64,000 bases of DNA from CAVTLG01 sp963735495 (GCA_963735495.1 CAVTLG010000009.1:1364001-1428000), one strand, 5' to 3'. Shown: positions 37,696 through 47,872, numbered from the stretch's first letter. The notes: generated by a model not told the origin, from the sequence alone. Numbers and translations: made by a program.

Positions 37696-38634
37696 TCAGA
37701 CCTTTTCGGGGACCTGTTGACCGAGCAGACCAGAAGGCCGAAATACCAGGATCAGGATCAGAATGCCAAAGATAATAGCCCGCGACCACGCAGAACCACC
37801 ACCAGGCAAAACGGATGATGGAATAAAGGTCGCCAACGCTTCAATTACGCCGATCAATACGCCTCCCAGCATGGCCCCGGCGATATTGCCGATACCACCA
37901 AGCACCGCAGCAGTAAACGCGACCAGGCCGAGTTGATAGCCAACCGAGAAAATCGTGCTGCCATATTTTAACCCGTAAATGAAGCCAGCCGCTCCCGCCA
38001 GTGCCGCACCGATGAAGAAAGTCACCGAAATAATACGATCCACATTGACGCCCATTAAAGCCGCCGCTTCACGATCTTGCGCGACTGCACGCATGGCACG
38101 TCCAATACTAGTCGAGCGCACAAACCACTGCAGCACAACCATCAGCACAATAGCAACAGATACCACCAGGATATCGACACTGTCGATAGAAATACTACCG
38201 ATATAATAGAAGTGTTGCGGGAAAATTTGGGGAAAAGACACGCTAGAGACGCCAGCCCACAGTTTTCCAACATCTTCAAGAATAAGCGAGACACCAATAG
38301 CGGAAATAAGCGGAGCAAGGCGCGGAGCATTGCGCAGAGGACGATAAGCAACGCGTTCAATGATAACGCCGAGCACGGCACAGAACAGCATCGAGCCAAG
38401 GCAGCTCACAATCAGGATGACAACCAAAGCAATACCCGTTGGTTGCGAATTAGTCGTAATACCAAACAAGCTAAAGATGGCAATAGAGACAAACGTGCCA
38501 ATCATAAATATATCGCCGTGCGCGAAATTGATTAACTCGATAATACCATAGACCATAGTATAACCAAGCGAAATAAGAGCGTAAATTGCGCCTGTGGCGA
38601 GGCCAACAACCAGTTCCTGGATAAGTAGCGTCAT
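37696..38634 (-). CDS. livH: Branched-chain amino-acid permease LivH
   Basis: 312 aa, about eight helices. Diagnostic: YALISLGYTMVYGIIELINFAHGDIFMIG at the N-terminus and the cytoplasmic loop RAMRAVAQDREAAALMGVN; ends with ILILVFRPSGLLG. Forms the pore with LivM, 56 bases downstream. Standard length, no anomaly. Confidence 0.95.
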   Translation of the reverse strand: MTLLIQELVVGLATGAIYALISLGYTMVYGIIELINFAHGDIFMIGTFVSIAIFSLFGITTNSQPTGIALVVILIVSCLGSMLFCAVLGVIIERVAYRPLRNAPRLAPLISAIGVSLILEDVGKLWAGVSSVSFPQIFPQHFYYIGSISIDSVDILVVSVAIVLMVVLQWFVRSTSIGRAMRAVAQDREAAALMGVNVDRIISVTFFIGAALAGAAGFIYGLKYGSTIFSVGYQLGLVAFTAAVLGGIGNIAGAMLGGVLIGVIEALATFIPSSVLPGGGSAWSRAIIFGILILILVFRPSGLLGQQVPEKV

Positions 38635-38913
38635 AAGCTTACAAATCTACCTTCCTGCCAGACATGTACAACATGCAAAGCATAGCATAATTTTCACATA
38701 GAGATAAGAAATGGCAACTATTCAGGTCGTTTGCACGCGCGCAGAGGGCCGAACGTAGCGCCTCCCTACGACTAATACCGTCAAAAGAAGAAGACTGGAC
38801 ATCAAATAGGTAAGCAGGACGCAGCCATACAGCCATAATACTGTAGGCTACTCCCTGCATTATCCCTGGACTGGCACGCACTCACAGAAGAGTGCACGCC
38901 AGTGGACAAAACT
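38635..38913. other. Gap between livK and livH
   Basis: 279 non-coding bases inside the liv cluster. CACTCTTCTGTGAGTGC (38880-38896 region) with the preceding GCACGCACTCACAGAAGAGTGCACGC-like sequence forms a hairpin just after livK, a possible partial terminator that would favour binding-protein expression. Confidence 0.4.
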
Positions 38914-40206
38914 CTACGACAAAGTCAACGTCTTCACAATGACCCAGGTCGGTGTATTAGCAACGCTCTCCAGTTTTTGTATAGTGATGACCTTGTTCGT
39001 AGTATCACCATTGGCATCAAAGGTGATATGACCGGTCAGACCAGTATAGTCGGTCTTCTGCACCTGATCAATAACGGCCTGGCGGAACGTGGTAGCTGCC
39101 GCGCTATCACTACTGCTGGTCGGGGGTTTTGCCCCACCCGCGATAGCCTTTTTGATGGCATTGATCAAGATGTTCATGCAATCATAAGCTGCCGCGCTAT
39201 AGGCACCTGGAGCTTGTTTAAAAGTCGACTTGTAGTTGTTGATGAAGGTAGTATTTGTGACATTAGAAGTAGCAACCGTGGCATAGACAGGGCCGCCAGT
39301 TGTGCCAATGGTTGATGCAAACGAAGTATCAACAATACCATCACCACCACCCATGGCCGTATTTTTCAAACCTGGCACTTGCTCCATCTGCTGACGAAAC
39401 TTGAGTAGACCATCAGCAGTAGTGCCACCATAATAAATCACATCGGGCTTATCAGCAGCGATCTGGGTGAGCAAGGAGATAAATGATGTCGTTGTAATCG
39501 GTTCGCTGGTACGTCCAAGTACCGTGCCACCCAGTTTCTTCCACTCTGCGCTAAAGGTATTGGCAATACCGACGCCATAGACCGTCGTATCATCGAGCAC
39601 GTAGACGTTTTTGTAGCCCTGTGTCTGGTACAGGTAGTCAGCGTTAGCACCCCCCTGATGGTCATCAGTGGTTGCAGTACGGAAATAGGTCACTTTGCCA
39701 GTTGGGCGCAGGGTTGGCACGAGATCATTGGCGCCGGAGCAGCCAACCGCAGCGCCGACCTGTGTCAGGCACTGATTGGTGGTGGATGGGCTGATCATCA
39801 CAATAGGAGCCTGGTTGGCAATCGGCATATCAGCTTTCGCCACGCTACTATTGAATGGACCAACGACACCAGCAACCTCGGCATCACCGATTAACTCGCG
39901 CACATTCTGTACACCGACAGCCGGATCGTATGTGCCATTGGTACCTTCATAATCTTTCGGAACAAATACCAGCTTATAGCCAGGGATACTGGCTTCGTTG
40001 ACGGCCAGTTGAGCACCATCTTGCGTTGGGAGACCATCGGTTGCGTCGCCACCCGAAACTGGGAGAGTGGTAGCAACCTCAATGGTCGTCGTGCCAGTGG
40101 TCGTCGATGTGCCGGTACCGGTACCAGCGCCACAAGCGGCAAGTAGCATCATCAGGAGCGGAACGCTCATAAAAAGCGCAAAAAGTTGGGACCAACGTTT
40201 CTGCAT
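38914..40206 (-). CDS. livK: Branched-chain amino-acid binding lipoprotein LivK
   Basis: 430 aa from ATG 40206 (AAGGAGG, 11 bases). Signal peptide with lipobox LLAAC (Cys25) and a low-complexity GTGTGTSTTTGTTT linker. Mature domain has the type I binding-protein fold: TLPVSGGDATDGLPTQDGAQLAV, GVVGPFNSSVAKADMPIANQ, YGVGIANTFSAEWKKLGG. Substrate could be Leu/Ile/Val or another amide/amino acid; LivK homologues vary. First gene of the transport cluster. Confidence 0.93.
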   Translation of the reverse strand: MQKRWSQLFALFMSVPLLMMLLAACGAGTGTGTSTTTGTTTIEVATTLPVSGGDATDGLPTQDGAQLAVNEASIPGYKLVFVPKDYEGTNGTYDPAVGVQNVRELIGDAEVAGVVGPFNSSVAKADMPIANQAPIVMISPSTTNQCLTQVGAAVGCSGANDLVPTLRPTGKVTYFRTATTDDHQGGANADYLYQTQGYKNVYVLDDTTVYGVGIANTFSAEWKKLGGTVLGRTSEPITTTSFISLLTQIAADKPDVIYYGGTTADGLLKFRQQMEQVPGLKNTAMGGGDGIVDTSFASTIGTTGGPVYATVATSNVTNTTFINNYKSTFKQAPGAYSAAAYDCMNILINAIKKAIAGGAKPPTSSSDSAAATTFRQAVIDQVQKTDYTGLTGHITFDANGDTTNKVITIQKLESVANTPTWVIVKTLTLS

Positions 40207-40911
40207 AATGTAAGTTAGCCTCCTTAAAAAAGACCAGATTAACGTGAGTACAAAAATCGGAAGAGGGTCACAGATGAAAGAGAACACGGTGCTCCCTTTC
40301 ATGATAATTAGTACGTTGGGAATGGCTTCAATCTCACAGATATCTATTCAACACTGATTCTGTCCGTCTACGTCGAAGAACGTTACTTCTCCACCCTCCC
40401 ATCACCAGACCAGACAACGTAGCCAGTAAGATTACAGGGACCGGCCACGTAGCGCAGCTGACGAATGCAAGGATTATACATACTCGTATGGATATAGTCA
40501 ATACTTTCAACACAGAGAAAGTGTTGCATAACGTCTGTACTTAGGGACACTTTTCCTTTACTTTGCAGAAGTGATCATTTCATAATGAGCAAAATTTATA
40601 TCATTCAAACAACAATTACCAGTGCACAAATATATCAGCAAAGGACCCATCAAGAGTATTGCTCCTCTTGAAACGATGCTTAGCGGATCAGCCATTTTTC
40701 ACTTTAGATGCGCACTCGCGAAAAAATGCAACAAACTGACACATTTTTCTTCACTCGCTGGTGAAAAACCTTACAACACTTGCTCATATGAGTGACGCCA
40801 ATCTATCATACACAATAATGGAGATACACCAAAGAGGAATTTAGGGACAATTAGCGTTACTGCAACATGTTCTGAGCAAGAAGATGATCGCGGATGCACT
40901 TCAGCCGTCGT
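40207..40911. other. 705-bp intergenic region between livK and coaE
   Basis: No convincing gene. It must hold the livK promoter. One small hairpin is visible, TCAAGAG...CTCTTGA near 40650-40672. The sequence is AT-richer than its neighbours. Confidence 0.5.
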
Positions 40912-41517
40912 CTACGCGGGGAAAGCGTGGACAAAACGCCCATAGGCGGCTGCGACTTGACGTCGCGTATCTGATAGCGAGCCAGCATTATCAATAACTT
41001 CGTCCACAAGGGGTATTCTGCTGGCGGTATCTGGTTGCGCGCGCAGGCGCGCCCTGGCTTCGTCAAGCGATAGATGGTTGCGCGCGATTAAACGGGTCAG
41101 CTCTTGCTCCTCAGGACATACAACCAGCCATTTACTGTGACAAAACGCTGCCGATCCACCCTCCAGCAACTTTACGGCGTCAATGATGGCAATACCAGAC
41201 GCGCTGACAGCGACGAGTTCAGCGCCCAAAGCCACGGCAACGGCAGGATGAACGATCAGCTCCAGACGCCGCAGTTCAGCCGGATTCTGGAACACAATGG
41301 CTCCCAGAGCCTGACGGTCAACACTGCCGTCGGCTGCGAGGACACTTGGACCAAAGGTTGCTCCAACTTTTAGGGCAATGGACTGGCCGCTGGCATAGAG
41401 TCGATGGACAAGCGCATCGGCATCAATATAGCGTTCAGCTCCCAGTTCAAGCAACATATGTCCAACGGAAGTTTTCCCGCTGGCAATGTTGCCGGTAAGT
41501 CCAATAATACGCGGCAT
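40912..41517 (-). CDS. coaE: Dephospho-CoA kinase
   Basis: Last step of coenzyme A synthesis: phosphorylates the 3'-OH of the dephospho-CoA ribose. 201 aa from ATG 41517. P-loop GLTGNIASGKTSVG at residues 5-18, DADALVHRLY (CoA site), and the LID region HLSLDEARARLRAQ. A longer frame reaches 41610 but the family starts at MPRIIGLTGN. Lone gene, divergent from the caspase-like gene. Confidence 0.95.
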   Translation of the reverse strand: MPRIIGLTGNIASGKTSVGHMLLELGAERYIDADALVHRLYASGQSIALKVGATFGPSVLAADGSVDRQALGAIVFQNPAELRRLELIVHPAVAVALGAELVAVSASGIAIIDAVKLLEGGSAAFCHSKWLVVCPEEQELTRLIARNHLSLDEARARLRAQPDTASRIPLVDEVIDNAGSLSDTRRQVAAAYGRFVHAFPA

Positions 41518-41749
41518 CGTTTCTCTCACAGCCTTTCGCACAAGTATTATAAAGAGCAGCAAGCAATCTATGGCAATTCTATCATATGCAGAGAGGAAAA
41601 AGGTCCTCATTTTCCGCTCTGCTTCCAGGATGGTGTATACTTTCCATGATGATTGAAAGAAGGTGGCAGATGGATAGAAGGGACACGATGCTATTTATTG
41701 GACATGGGAGATTTCAGGCGACAATACTATCGGAATTGGAAAGAGCAAG

Positions 41750-43591
41750 ATGTATTCGGGAAAGTTACCAAGAAAACTCGGCCTAATTATAGGAGTGAGC
41801 CAGTATCAAGATAGCGCATTTCAATCACTCCACTACGCGGAAAATGATGCTCGGGCACTGGCCCAATGGTTTGTGAATACAAAGGGCGGTAAGTGGTCAC
41901 CACCGGATGTACAACTTGTCCAGGGTCAGCACGCAACGCGTGAACTGGTTGAAGCGGTGATGACGCAAATATGTATCAATAAGGCGGAAGCAGACGATAT
42001 CATCTGCCTCTATTTTGCCGGTCAAGCCTTTGTGGACGAGAAAAGCGGCGCAGGCTATCTCGCGTTGGCAAACACACGCTATCAAGATCCAACGACCGCA
42101 TTAGCTCTCACCACCTTCACACAACAGGTGCTGGCACGCACTCCCGCCCGACAAATGGTCTGTATACTTGATTGCTTTCAAACTGGAAGTGCGTGGAGCA
42201 GGCAACGCAGCAATGCGTATGACATGGCGCCGTTGCTTGGACCTGCGGTGCTGAATGCGCTGCCACACATGCCAAACCGGCAATTTTTATGCTCCTGCCG
42301 GGGCAACGAAGGCGCGCCCGAGGCAGGGGAACGCGGACTGGGACTCTTTATGCATCGTATGATCGTAGGTCTGTGTGGGCCGGCAGGCGATAGCAGTACG
42401 GATACCATTACCCTCCCCAGACTCTCTGCCTACCTCGCGCAGAATCTGGGCGTGCAACAGCAGCCACAGATTTTTGGGCAACAACAGTCTCCCATGATCC
42501 TCGTGGGCACCACTGCTCCGGCTGTTGAGCAGGTGCAGGCCCCAACGAACAATAAAACCATGTTCGCTCAGCCAGGCGTACCCAGAGCCACAGAACCACT
42601 GATAAACGGTCGAGCAAAAATACAGGATACACCATACGCAACAGTAGCCACACAGACGCCTCTACCATCACAAGAACCATCTACTTCTGGCTATATGCTG
42701 TCTTCAGCACTTGATCAGCAACGCCAACAACGCTTGCAAGAAACGCTCGCACAGGCACAACAACTCCTCCAGGCCCAAAACTACGCGGAAGCGTTCAATC
42801 TCGTAGAGCAAATACTACAAGTAGTCCCCAATGAGTCAGCCGCCCTGACGCTGAAAGCACAATTGCTCGGAGCAGCCGGACGCTTTCAGGAGGCGCTGAC
42901 AGTGGTTGATCAACTGTCCCAGTTGAATCCAAACAATGCGCTGGCCTGGAGTATGCGGGCAGTCGCCCTCGGCAATCTGGGACAATATGAGCCGGCACTC
43001 AGTGCTATCGAGCACGCGTTGGAGCTTGATGCACAGAATCCAGAGAACCATACGATCAAAAATACGATCATGGCGAATATGGCCGCCGCACAACAGCAAG
43101 CCGGGATACAGACGCCAAATCCGTTGCTGAATACGACAAAAGAAGCAAAACGGGGCGGCCCCGTTTCCTTCCTGATTGGGATTGGACTACAAATCGCCGG
43201 TCTGTTTATAGGGACCGCAGGCGCAGTTCTCACCTGGTTCCAGACGCTCCCCTCATGGACCGGACTGGTGTTGGTCAGCATCGGGCTGGCGCTTTTGTGT
43301 GTGAATGCAGCACGAGGCGCGTTTCGCCATGGCATAAGTCGAGTATTCGTCACGCTGGTAGTATGTTTGATCGCGGGCGGTATACTTGGCGCAGCGTACA
43401 AACTGGGCTATACAAGATTGCTGGCAGCCCTGCAAAACAAGAACAATGCAGGACTCCTGGTACCAATCATGCTGATTGTCGTATGGTTGGCAGTCGCGGC
43501 AACCGTACCCATGCTGCCGGCGATTGGTGGGTTGATCAGTGGCCTGATAGCACGCGCACGTACACGCCGCCGCAGCAAATCGATGGCGTGA
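41750..43591 (+). CDS. Caspase-fold (pseudo-peptidase C14) protein with TPR repeats and membrane helices
   Basis: 613 aa. Residues ~8-250 follow the C14/metacaspase pattern (LGLIIGVSQYQD, ENDARALAQWF, DDIICLYFAGQAF, MVCILDCFQTGS). The catalytic His of the GHG motif is Gln92 and the catalytic Cys of DxCxSG is Phe143, so it should have no protease activity. A ~75-residue Pro/Gln-rich linker follows, then TPR-like repeats (~330-445: AEAFNLVEQILQVVPNESAALT...), then four helices (~465-600). Probably a membrane scaffold or sensor. No obvious partner gene next to it. Confidence 0.8.
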   Translation: MYSGKLPRKLGLIIGVSQYQDSAFQSLHYAENDARALAQWFVNTKGGKWSPPDVQLVQGQHATRELVEAVMTQICINKAEADDIICLYFAGQAFVDEKSGAGYLALANTRYQDPTTALALTTFTQQVLARTPARQMVCILDCFQTGSAWSRQRSNAYDMAPLLGPAVLNALPHMPNRQFLCSCRGNEGAPEAGERGLGLFMHRMIVGLCGPAGDSSTDTITLPRLSAYLAQNLGVQQQPQIFGQQQSPMILVGTTAPAVEQVQAPTNNKTMFAQPGVPRATEPLINGRAKIQDTPYATVATQTPLPSQEPSTSGYMLSSALDQQRQQRLQETLAQAQQLLQAQNYAEAFNLVEQILQVVPNESAALTLKAQLLGAAGRFQEALTVVDQLSQLNPNNALAWSMRAVALGNLGQYEPALSAIEHALELDAQNPENHTIKNTIMANMAAAQQQAGIQTPNPLLNTTKEAKRGGPVSFLIGIGLQIAGLFIGTAGAVLTWFQTLPSWTGLVLVSIGLALLCVNAARGAFRHGISRVFVTLVVCLIAGGILGAAYKLGYTRLLAALQNKNNAGLLVPIMLIVVWLAVAATVPMLPAIGGLISGLIARARTRRRSKSMA

Positions 43592-43604
43592 TGTCAAGCA
43601 AACA

Positions 43605-45548
43605 TTAGCTGGCTACATCCGCCAGACGCTCCCACTCGGCGAGCAGTTCATCGACCTGCGCTTTCGCCTGCTCATAGGCGGCGGATAATTGGGTGAGCTG
43701 CTCTGCATCTGCTTTGAGCGCGGCCTGCGCCAGTTCTTCTTCAAGAGACTTGATGTGCGCCTCTGCTTTCTCGACATCGCGCTCAACATCCTCCAATGTG
43801 CGAGCCTTTACTTTGCTGGCCTTTTTCCCGTTGGACTTTGCCGCAGTTGATGGAGATGCAGTCCTGGCCTCAGGAGCAGGCTTCGTGGCCTTGCTCGCAG
43901 GGGCATTGAGCACAATTTGCTGCCTGCGCGTACGATAGTCGGTATAGTTCCCCTGGTAAGGCAAAAGCTCACCGGCATCGACAGCCCAGACCTTGGTAGC
44001 CAGACTATCAATAAAGTAACGGTCATGCGAGACAAAGAGCAAGGTACCCTCAAATTCGCTCAAAACCTCTTCCAGGAACTGACGCGATTGTAGATCGAGA
44101 TGGTTGGTTGGCTCATCCAGCACGAGTAGATTTGAACCTTGCAACGTAAGCTTCGCCAGAGCAACACGGCTACGCTCGCCACCACTGAGCGCTCCAATGG
44201 GCTTAAAAACATCGTCGCCCGAGAAGAGGAAGCGTCCCAGAAAGCCACGCGCACCTTCCTCGCTCAAAACAGTCACCTGGCGAATCTCATCAAGGATAGT
44301 GCGCTCCATAGTCAGTCCAGCATGGGTCTGCGAGTAGTAGCCGATACGCACACCATGTCCTATCTGAACCTGGCCTCGCACCGGAGGTAGCTCCCCGATT
44401 AATGTGCGCAACACGGTTGTTTTTCCGGCACCATTGGGTCCAATCAGCCCAACACGATCACCACGCAATAACTCAAGGTCCGCAACCTGTACCAGAATCT
44501 TAGCTTCAGCAGCCGACTGATTGACACTCGCCGCATAGCCAGCAGCAAGTTTCTGCGTGCTGATGACGATCAGACCACTATCAGTCACCGGGCTAAAGGC
44601 GAAATGCATTTCTGGCAAATCTTGCGGACGCTCAACACGCTCCAGACGATCCAGCAATTTCTGACGGCCACGGGCCTCACGACTACGTTGCCCGGCTTTG
44701 TAGCGACGAATGAAGTCTTCTGTATGCGCGATATGCGCGCGTTGCGCCTCGTATTCTTTGAGACGGCGCTCCATACGCTCCTCGCGCAGATGCAGGTAGG
44801 TAGTATAGTTGCCAGGGTACTCTTCGATACGACCAAAGGCCAATTCGATAGTGCGCGAGACGACTTTATCCAGGAAGTAACGGTCGTGGGCCACAATCAC
44901 CATCGCCCCCTTCCAGGTCGCCAGATACGTCTCCAGCCACTCCAGCGTTGCCAGGTCCAGATGATTGGTCGGCTCGTCCAGCAGCAACACATCCGGCTCC
45001 TGCAACAGCAGCTTCGCCAGGGCCGCACGCGTCTGCTGTCCACCGCTCAGTTGCATAACCGGCGCGTCCTGCTGCTCACGCATAAAATCCAGACCATCCA
45101 ACACCTGATCAACCCGATTCTCGTAGGTGTAGCCACCGGCATGCTCGTACGAAGCCTGCAACTGATCATAGCGTTGCAAGATATCAGCATACAGCGTGGG
45201 ATTACCTTGAGCTGCGGGAGTAGCTAACTGCTGGGCGAGTTCTGTCAGTTCGCTTTCCCAATGACGCAACTCAGTAAAAACCGTGAGCATCTCCTCGCGT
45301 AGCGTATGCTGAGGATGAAAATCAACAACCTGAGTTAAATAACCCATGCGCGTATTGCGCGCGCGCGAAACCTGTCCCTCATCTGGCTCCTCACGACCGG
45401 CCAGGATATTCAACAAGGTAGATTTTCCAGCTCCGTTAGGACCAACCAGCCCGATACGATCATGTTCATCAATTTGAAATTGGAGACCGGCAAAGATACG
45501 TTCAGCACCAAAGGATTTGCCTAGTTGGACAACACTTACAATTGGCAT
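43605..45548 (-). CDS. ABC-F family ATPase (ribosome-associated)
   Basis: 647 aa with two nucleotide-binding domains and no membrane part. Walker A at GPNGAGKSTLL (~37) and GPNGAGKTTVLR (~370); signatures LSGGQQTRAALAKLLL and LSGGERSRVALAKL; both Walker B followed by DEPTNHLDL. The linker between domains (RMERRLKEYEAQRAHIAHTEDFIRRYKAGQRSREARGRQ) is the P-site tRNA interaction motif region. A C-terminal coiled coil (~560-645) is like Uup/YdiF. Probably acts on stalled ribosomes. Antibiotic resistance cannot be told from sequence. Confidence 0.92.
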   Translation of the reverse strand: MPIVSVVQLGKSFGAERIFAGLQFQIDEHDRIGLVGPNGAGKSTLLNILAGREEPDEGQVSRARNTRMGYLTQVVDFHPQHTLREEMLTVFTELRHWESELTELAQQLATPAAQGNPTLYADILQRYDQLQASYEHAGGYTYENRVDQVLDGLDFMREQQDAPVMQLSGGQQTRAALAKLLLQEPDVLLLDEPTNHLDLATLEWLETYLATWKGAMVIVAHDRYFLDKVVSRTIELAFGRIEEYPGNYTTYLHLREERMERRLKEYEAQRAHIAHTEDFIRRYKAGQRSREARGRQKLLDRLERVERPQDLPEMHFAFSPVTDSGLIVISTQKLAAGYAASVNQSAAEAKILVQVADLELLRGDRVGLIGPNGAGKTTVLRTLIGELPPVRGQVQIGHGVRIGYYSQTHAGLTMERTILDEIRQVTVLSEEGARGFLGRFLFSGDDVFKPIGALSGGERSRVALAKLTLQGSNLLVLDEPTNHLDLQSRQFLEEVLSEFEGTLLFVSHDRYFIDSLATKVWAVDAGELLPYQGNYTDYRTRRQQIVLNAPASKATKPAPEARTASPSTAAKSNGKKASKVKARTLEDVERDVEKAEAHIKSLEEELAQAALKADAEQLTQLSAAYEQAKAQVDELLAEWERLADVAS

Positions 45549-45735
45549 ATGTCTTCACTCACCCAAATATTACACAGCAAAAGAGATCATCATTACGTTT
45601 CTCTTCAATTCTATCACGCAAAGCAACACTGCACCTAACTATGCAGGTCCTTAAAATTTGTATCCATGCACTCACAGATGCGCTGATAAACTTAACTATC
45701 ACGCTTGTTTGCTCGTAACAACTTCATGGATCTGA

Positions 45736-45752
45736 TATAATGTTGTTATAAC
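45736..45752 (+). promoter_or_regulatory. -10 box and palindrome upstream of the ATPase-nuclease-HicB operon
   Basis: TATAAT at 45736-45741 is a perfect -10 hexamer in an AT-rich upstream region. The palindrome GTTATAAC (45745-45752) overlaps the expected transcription start, a typical repressor position. The -35 is poor, suggesting regulated expression. HicB proteins often bind palindromes at their own promoter, but this one has no evident DNA-binding tail. Confidence 0.5.
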
Positions 45753-45781
45753 AGCAGAGAATTAGAAAAAAGGACTGGCAG

Positions 45782-45799
45782 ATGCGAGACATAGCATGA
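45782..45799 (+). CDS. Five-residue leader peptide overlapping the ATPase start
   Basis: ATG CGA GAC ATA GCA TGA, preceded by AAAGGACTGGCAG at proper spacing. Its TGA overlaps the ATG of the ATPase gene (ATGA). The ATPase has no ribosome site of its own, so translation of MRDIA may deliver ribosomes to it. Function is inferred from layout only. Confidence 0.4.
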   Translation: MRDIA

Positions 45800-47277
45800 A
45801 GGTAGAAATTCACAATTTGAACGTTATCTCAAATGCCGAGATCGATTTAAAACCGCTTACTGTCCTTATCGGGCCGAATAACGCCGGTAAAACCTGGCTT
45901 GCCTACGTTCTTGCAGGTATTTTAGGGGTGCAAGGTTGGAAAGAGTACGCACATGCATACGCACATGAACAACTTCCTAAAGCATATCCTCCGCTAGATT
46001 TGGCAATTGAGCAGGTTTTAACAAAAGGCAATGCTACGATTAATCTTCACGACTTTGCAGAGAAATATGGAGAAACTTACTTTCAAAACGTTGCAGATTA
46101 CGCCCAACATTGGATGAATGGCTATATGGGTACACAATTTACCCATTTTGATACATTGAAAGTAGCACTAAGTCTCTCAGAGGTCAAAGCAGAATTTCTG
46201 GGTCGTGTCGAAAAGTATGCCATGCAAAGGGACATTGCTGGCGACTTACTCAGCATTCGCAAAAAACAGGATGATAAAATAATTTATTTCTATACATCTA
46301 CTGATGATGACGAATCATTGACTGATAAACTGCTACCAGAAGAAATCAGAGAGCGTTTAGTCGGAACTATTACCCAGGTGCTCCATCAATCACTCTATCC
46401 CCGAGTACGTGTATTCCCTACAACAAGGACAATGTTAGTCGCATTCCCTTTCTACAGCAACACAAGGAATACAGGAACATTACCTATCAATGATCATATT
46501 CGAGAGGTTTTCAAAACCATTGATGAAGGCATCCAAAAGTTACAAGACTTAACCGGCATGAATATCAGCACGTTATCAGAAAAAAATGCTAGAGCTGCAA
46601 CTGGAGCCGAAAGCAATTTTCTAAGTATGATGAGCTATGTGTTCCGATCAGGCTCTAAACAAAGAGCAGCGAGAGAGAAAGCAGCCAAGAATAATTCATC
46701 TATTCAGAAGTATAGACTGTTAGCTGAGGTATTAGAAAAGAAGATTCTCGCAGGAAATATAAATTTTTCCACGCCAGAGCCAGATCCGAGGCGCGATATT
46801 CTCTTCCAACCTACAGAAAATGTCATGCTAGATATGCCTATCGCATCATCTATGGTGAAAGAACTGGTACCATTGGTTCTCTATCTACGCTACTTAGCAG
46901 AGCCAGGAGAATTACTCATCATAGACGAACCTGAGATGAATCTTCACCCAATCGCCCAAATACAGATCATTGAGTTCCTGGCATTACTTGCCAACGCAGG
47001 ATTAAAAGTATTGATTACGACGCATAGTACATATGCTGTAGACCACCTGAGTAATTTGATAGAGGCATACAAACAGGAAAAGCAGGACGATATTGCAAGC
47101 CTATTCTTGCTGAAACGCAAAGAGGCATTCATCTCGCAAACAGAGGTATCAATCTATAGTGTTGAAGACGGTAAGGTAAATACTATTCTTGATCCAGAGG
47201 GAAATATAGATTGGAGAACTTTTAGCGATGCAACTAAACTGGTTGAACGTATTCACTTTGAGTTGTTAGGAGATTAG
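45796..47277 (+). CDS. OLD-like AAA family ATPase
   Basis: 493 aa. SMC/OLD-type ATPase: Walker A IGPNNAGKT (residues 25-33), a long helical middle, then Walker B LLIIDEPEMNLHP (D377-E378) and the H-loop TTHSTYAVDHL (H410). No TOPRIM domain follows, unlike GajA or OLD. Such AAA_15/21 ATPases act as sensors in two-gene phage defence systems (PARIS, Septu and others) with a separate effector. The stop and the next start are 1 base apart. Distinctly AT-rich codon use compared with neighbours suggests transfer. Confidence 0.85.
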   Translation: MKVEIHNLNVISNAEIDLKPLTVLIGPNNAGKTWLAYVLAGILGVQGWKEYAHAYAHEQLPKAYPPLDLAIEQVLTKGNATINLHDFAEKYGETYFQNVADYAQHWMNGYMGTQFTHFDTLKVALSLSEVKAEFLGRVEKYAMQRDIAGDLLSIRKKQDDKIIYFYTSTDDDESLTDKLLPEEIRERLVGTITQVLHQSLYPRVRVFPTTRTMLVAFPFYSNTRNTGTLPINDHIREVFKTIDEGIQKLQDLTGMNISTLSEKNARAATGAESNFLSMMSYVFRSGSKQRAAREKAAKNNSSIQKYRLLAEVLEKKILAGNINFSTPEPDPRRDILFQPTENVMLDMPIASSMVKELVPLVLYLRYLAEPGELLIIDEPEMNLHPIAQIQIIEFLALLANAGLKVLITTHSTYAVDHLSNLIEAYKQEKQDDIASLFLLKRKEAFISQTEVSIYSVEDGKVNTILDPEGNIDWRTFSDATKLVERIHFELLGD

Positions 47278-47278
47278 C

Positions 47279-47872
47279 GTGTCTTTTAGTCGTTTGCTTC
47301 TTGTAGCTGCAAATTCTAAGAAATATATATGTGGTGTAAGAAATGATAAAGTTTCGATTTCGCCTAGAATCAAAATTCCTGGCAGGGACGCCTACGAAGG
47401 TGAAGTCATCCTGTGTTTTCAACTTGATGATCGTAAAACAGAACAGGGAAAACAAGTAGCTCGCAGTTTAGGTATAGCAGAAGGTAACCAGCGCTGTGAT
47501 GGGCTTGTCTTTTATGCTGAAGATGAAAAAGTAGAGCGCGTAATCTGTTTAGTCGAGATGAAAAGCTCAAATGTCTCGGAAGCCGCAAAACAAATCATTG
47601 TGACAAAAGAGCATATAGAAAAACTTCTACGAGATGAATGCAATTCATTGCCCGAAGACTGTCGCACTGCTGGTATAAAACAAATCAACCATATTATATG
47701 GAAAGCTTGCCTATACCATCATAGTAGTTCGCCGGATAAGATAGATACCATTCAAAGGGATTTGAAAAACCACGGTTTCCAAGACGTAATTCGTTTAAGC
47801 GGTGCTGATAACGACCTGAGATCGTTATTAAATGGCAAGCAGAAAGTTAAGGGGAATAGGAAACCACTATGA
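47279..47872 (+). CDS. PD-(D/E)XK-like protein, putative effector nuclease
   Basis: 197 aa from GTG 47279 (GGAG just upstream). I do not recognise a named family. The core QRCDGLVFYAEDEKVERVIC followed by LVEMKSS fits a PD-(D/E)XK nuclease: D74, then the hairpin and E93-x-K95, with an acidic residue in YEGEVIL (~40) as a possible first acid. The C-terminal ~80 residues are mixed alpha/beta. It is cotranscribed with the OLD-like ATPase and shares its AT-rich codon use. The expected role is DNA or RNA cleavage upon activation. RloB- or DUF4435-like alternatives fit less well. Confidence 0.55.
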   Translation: MSFSRLLLVAANSKKYICGVRNDKVSISPRIKIPGRDAYEGEVILCFQLDDRKTEQGKQVARSLGIAEGNQRCDGLVFYAEDEKVERVICLVEMKSSNVSEAAKQIIVTKEHIEKLLRDECNSLPEDCRTAGIKQINHIIWKACLYHHSSSPDKIDTIQRDLKNHGFQDVIRLSGADNDLRSLLNGKQKVKGNRKPL

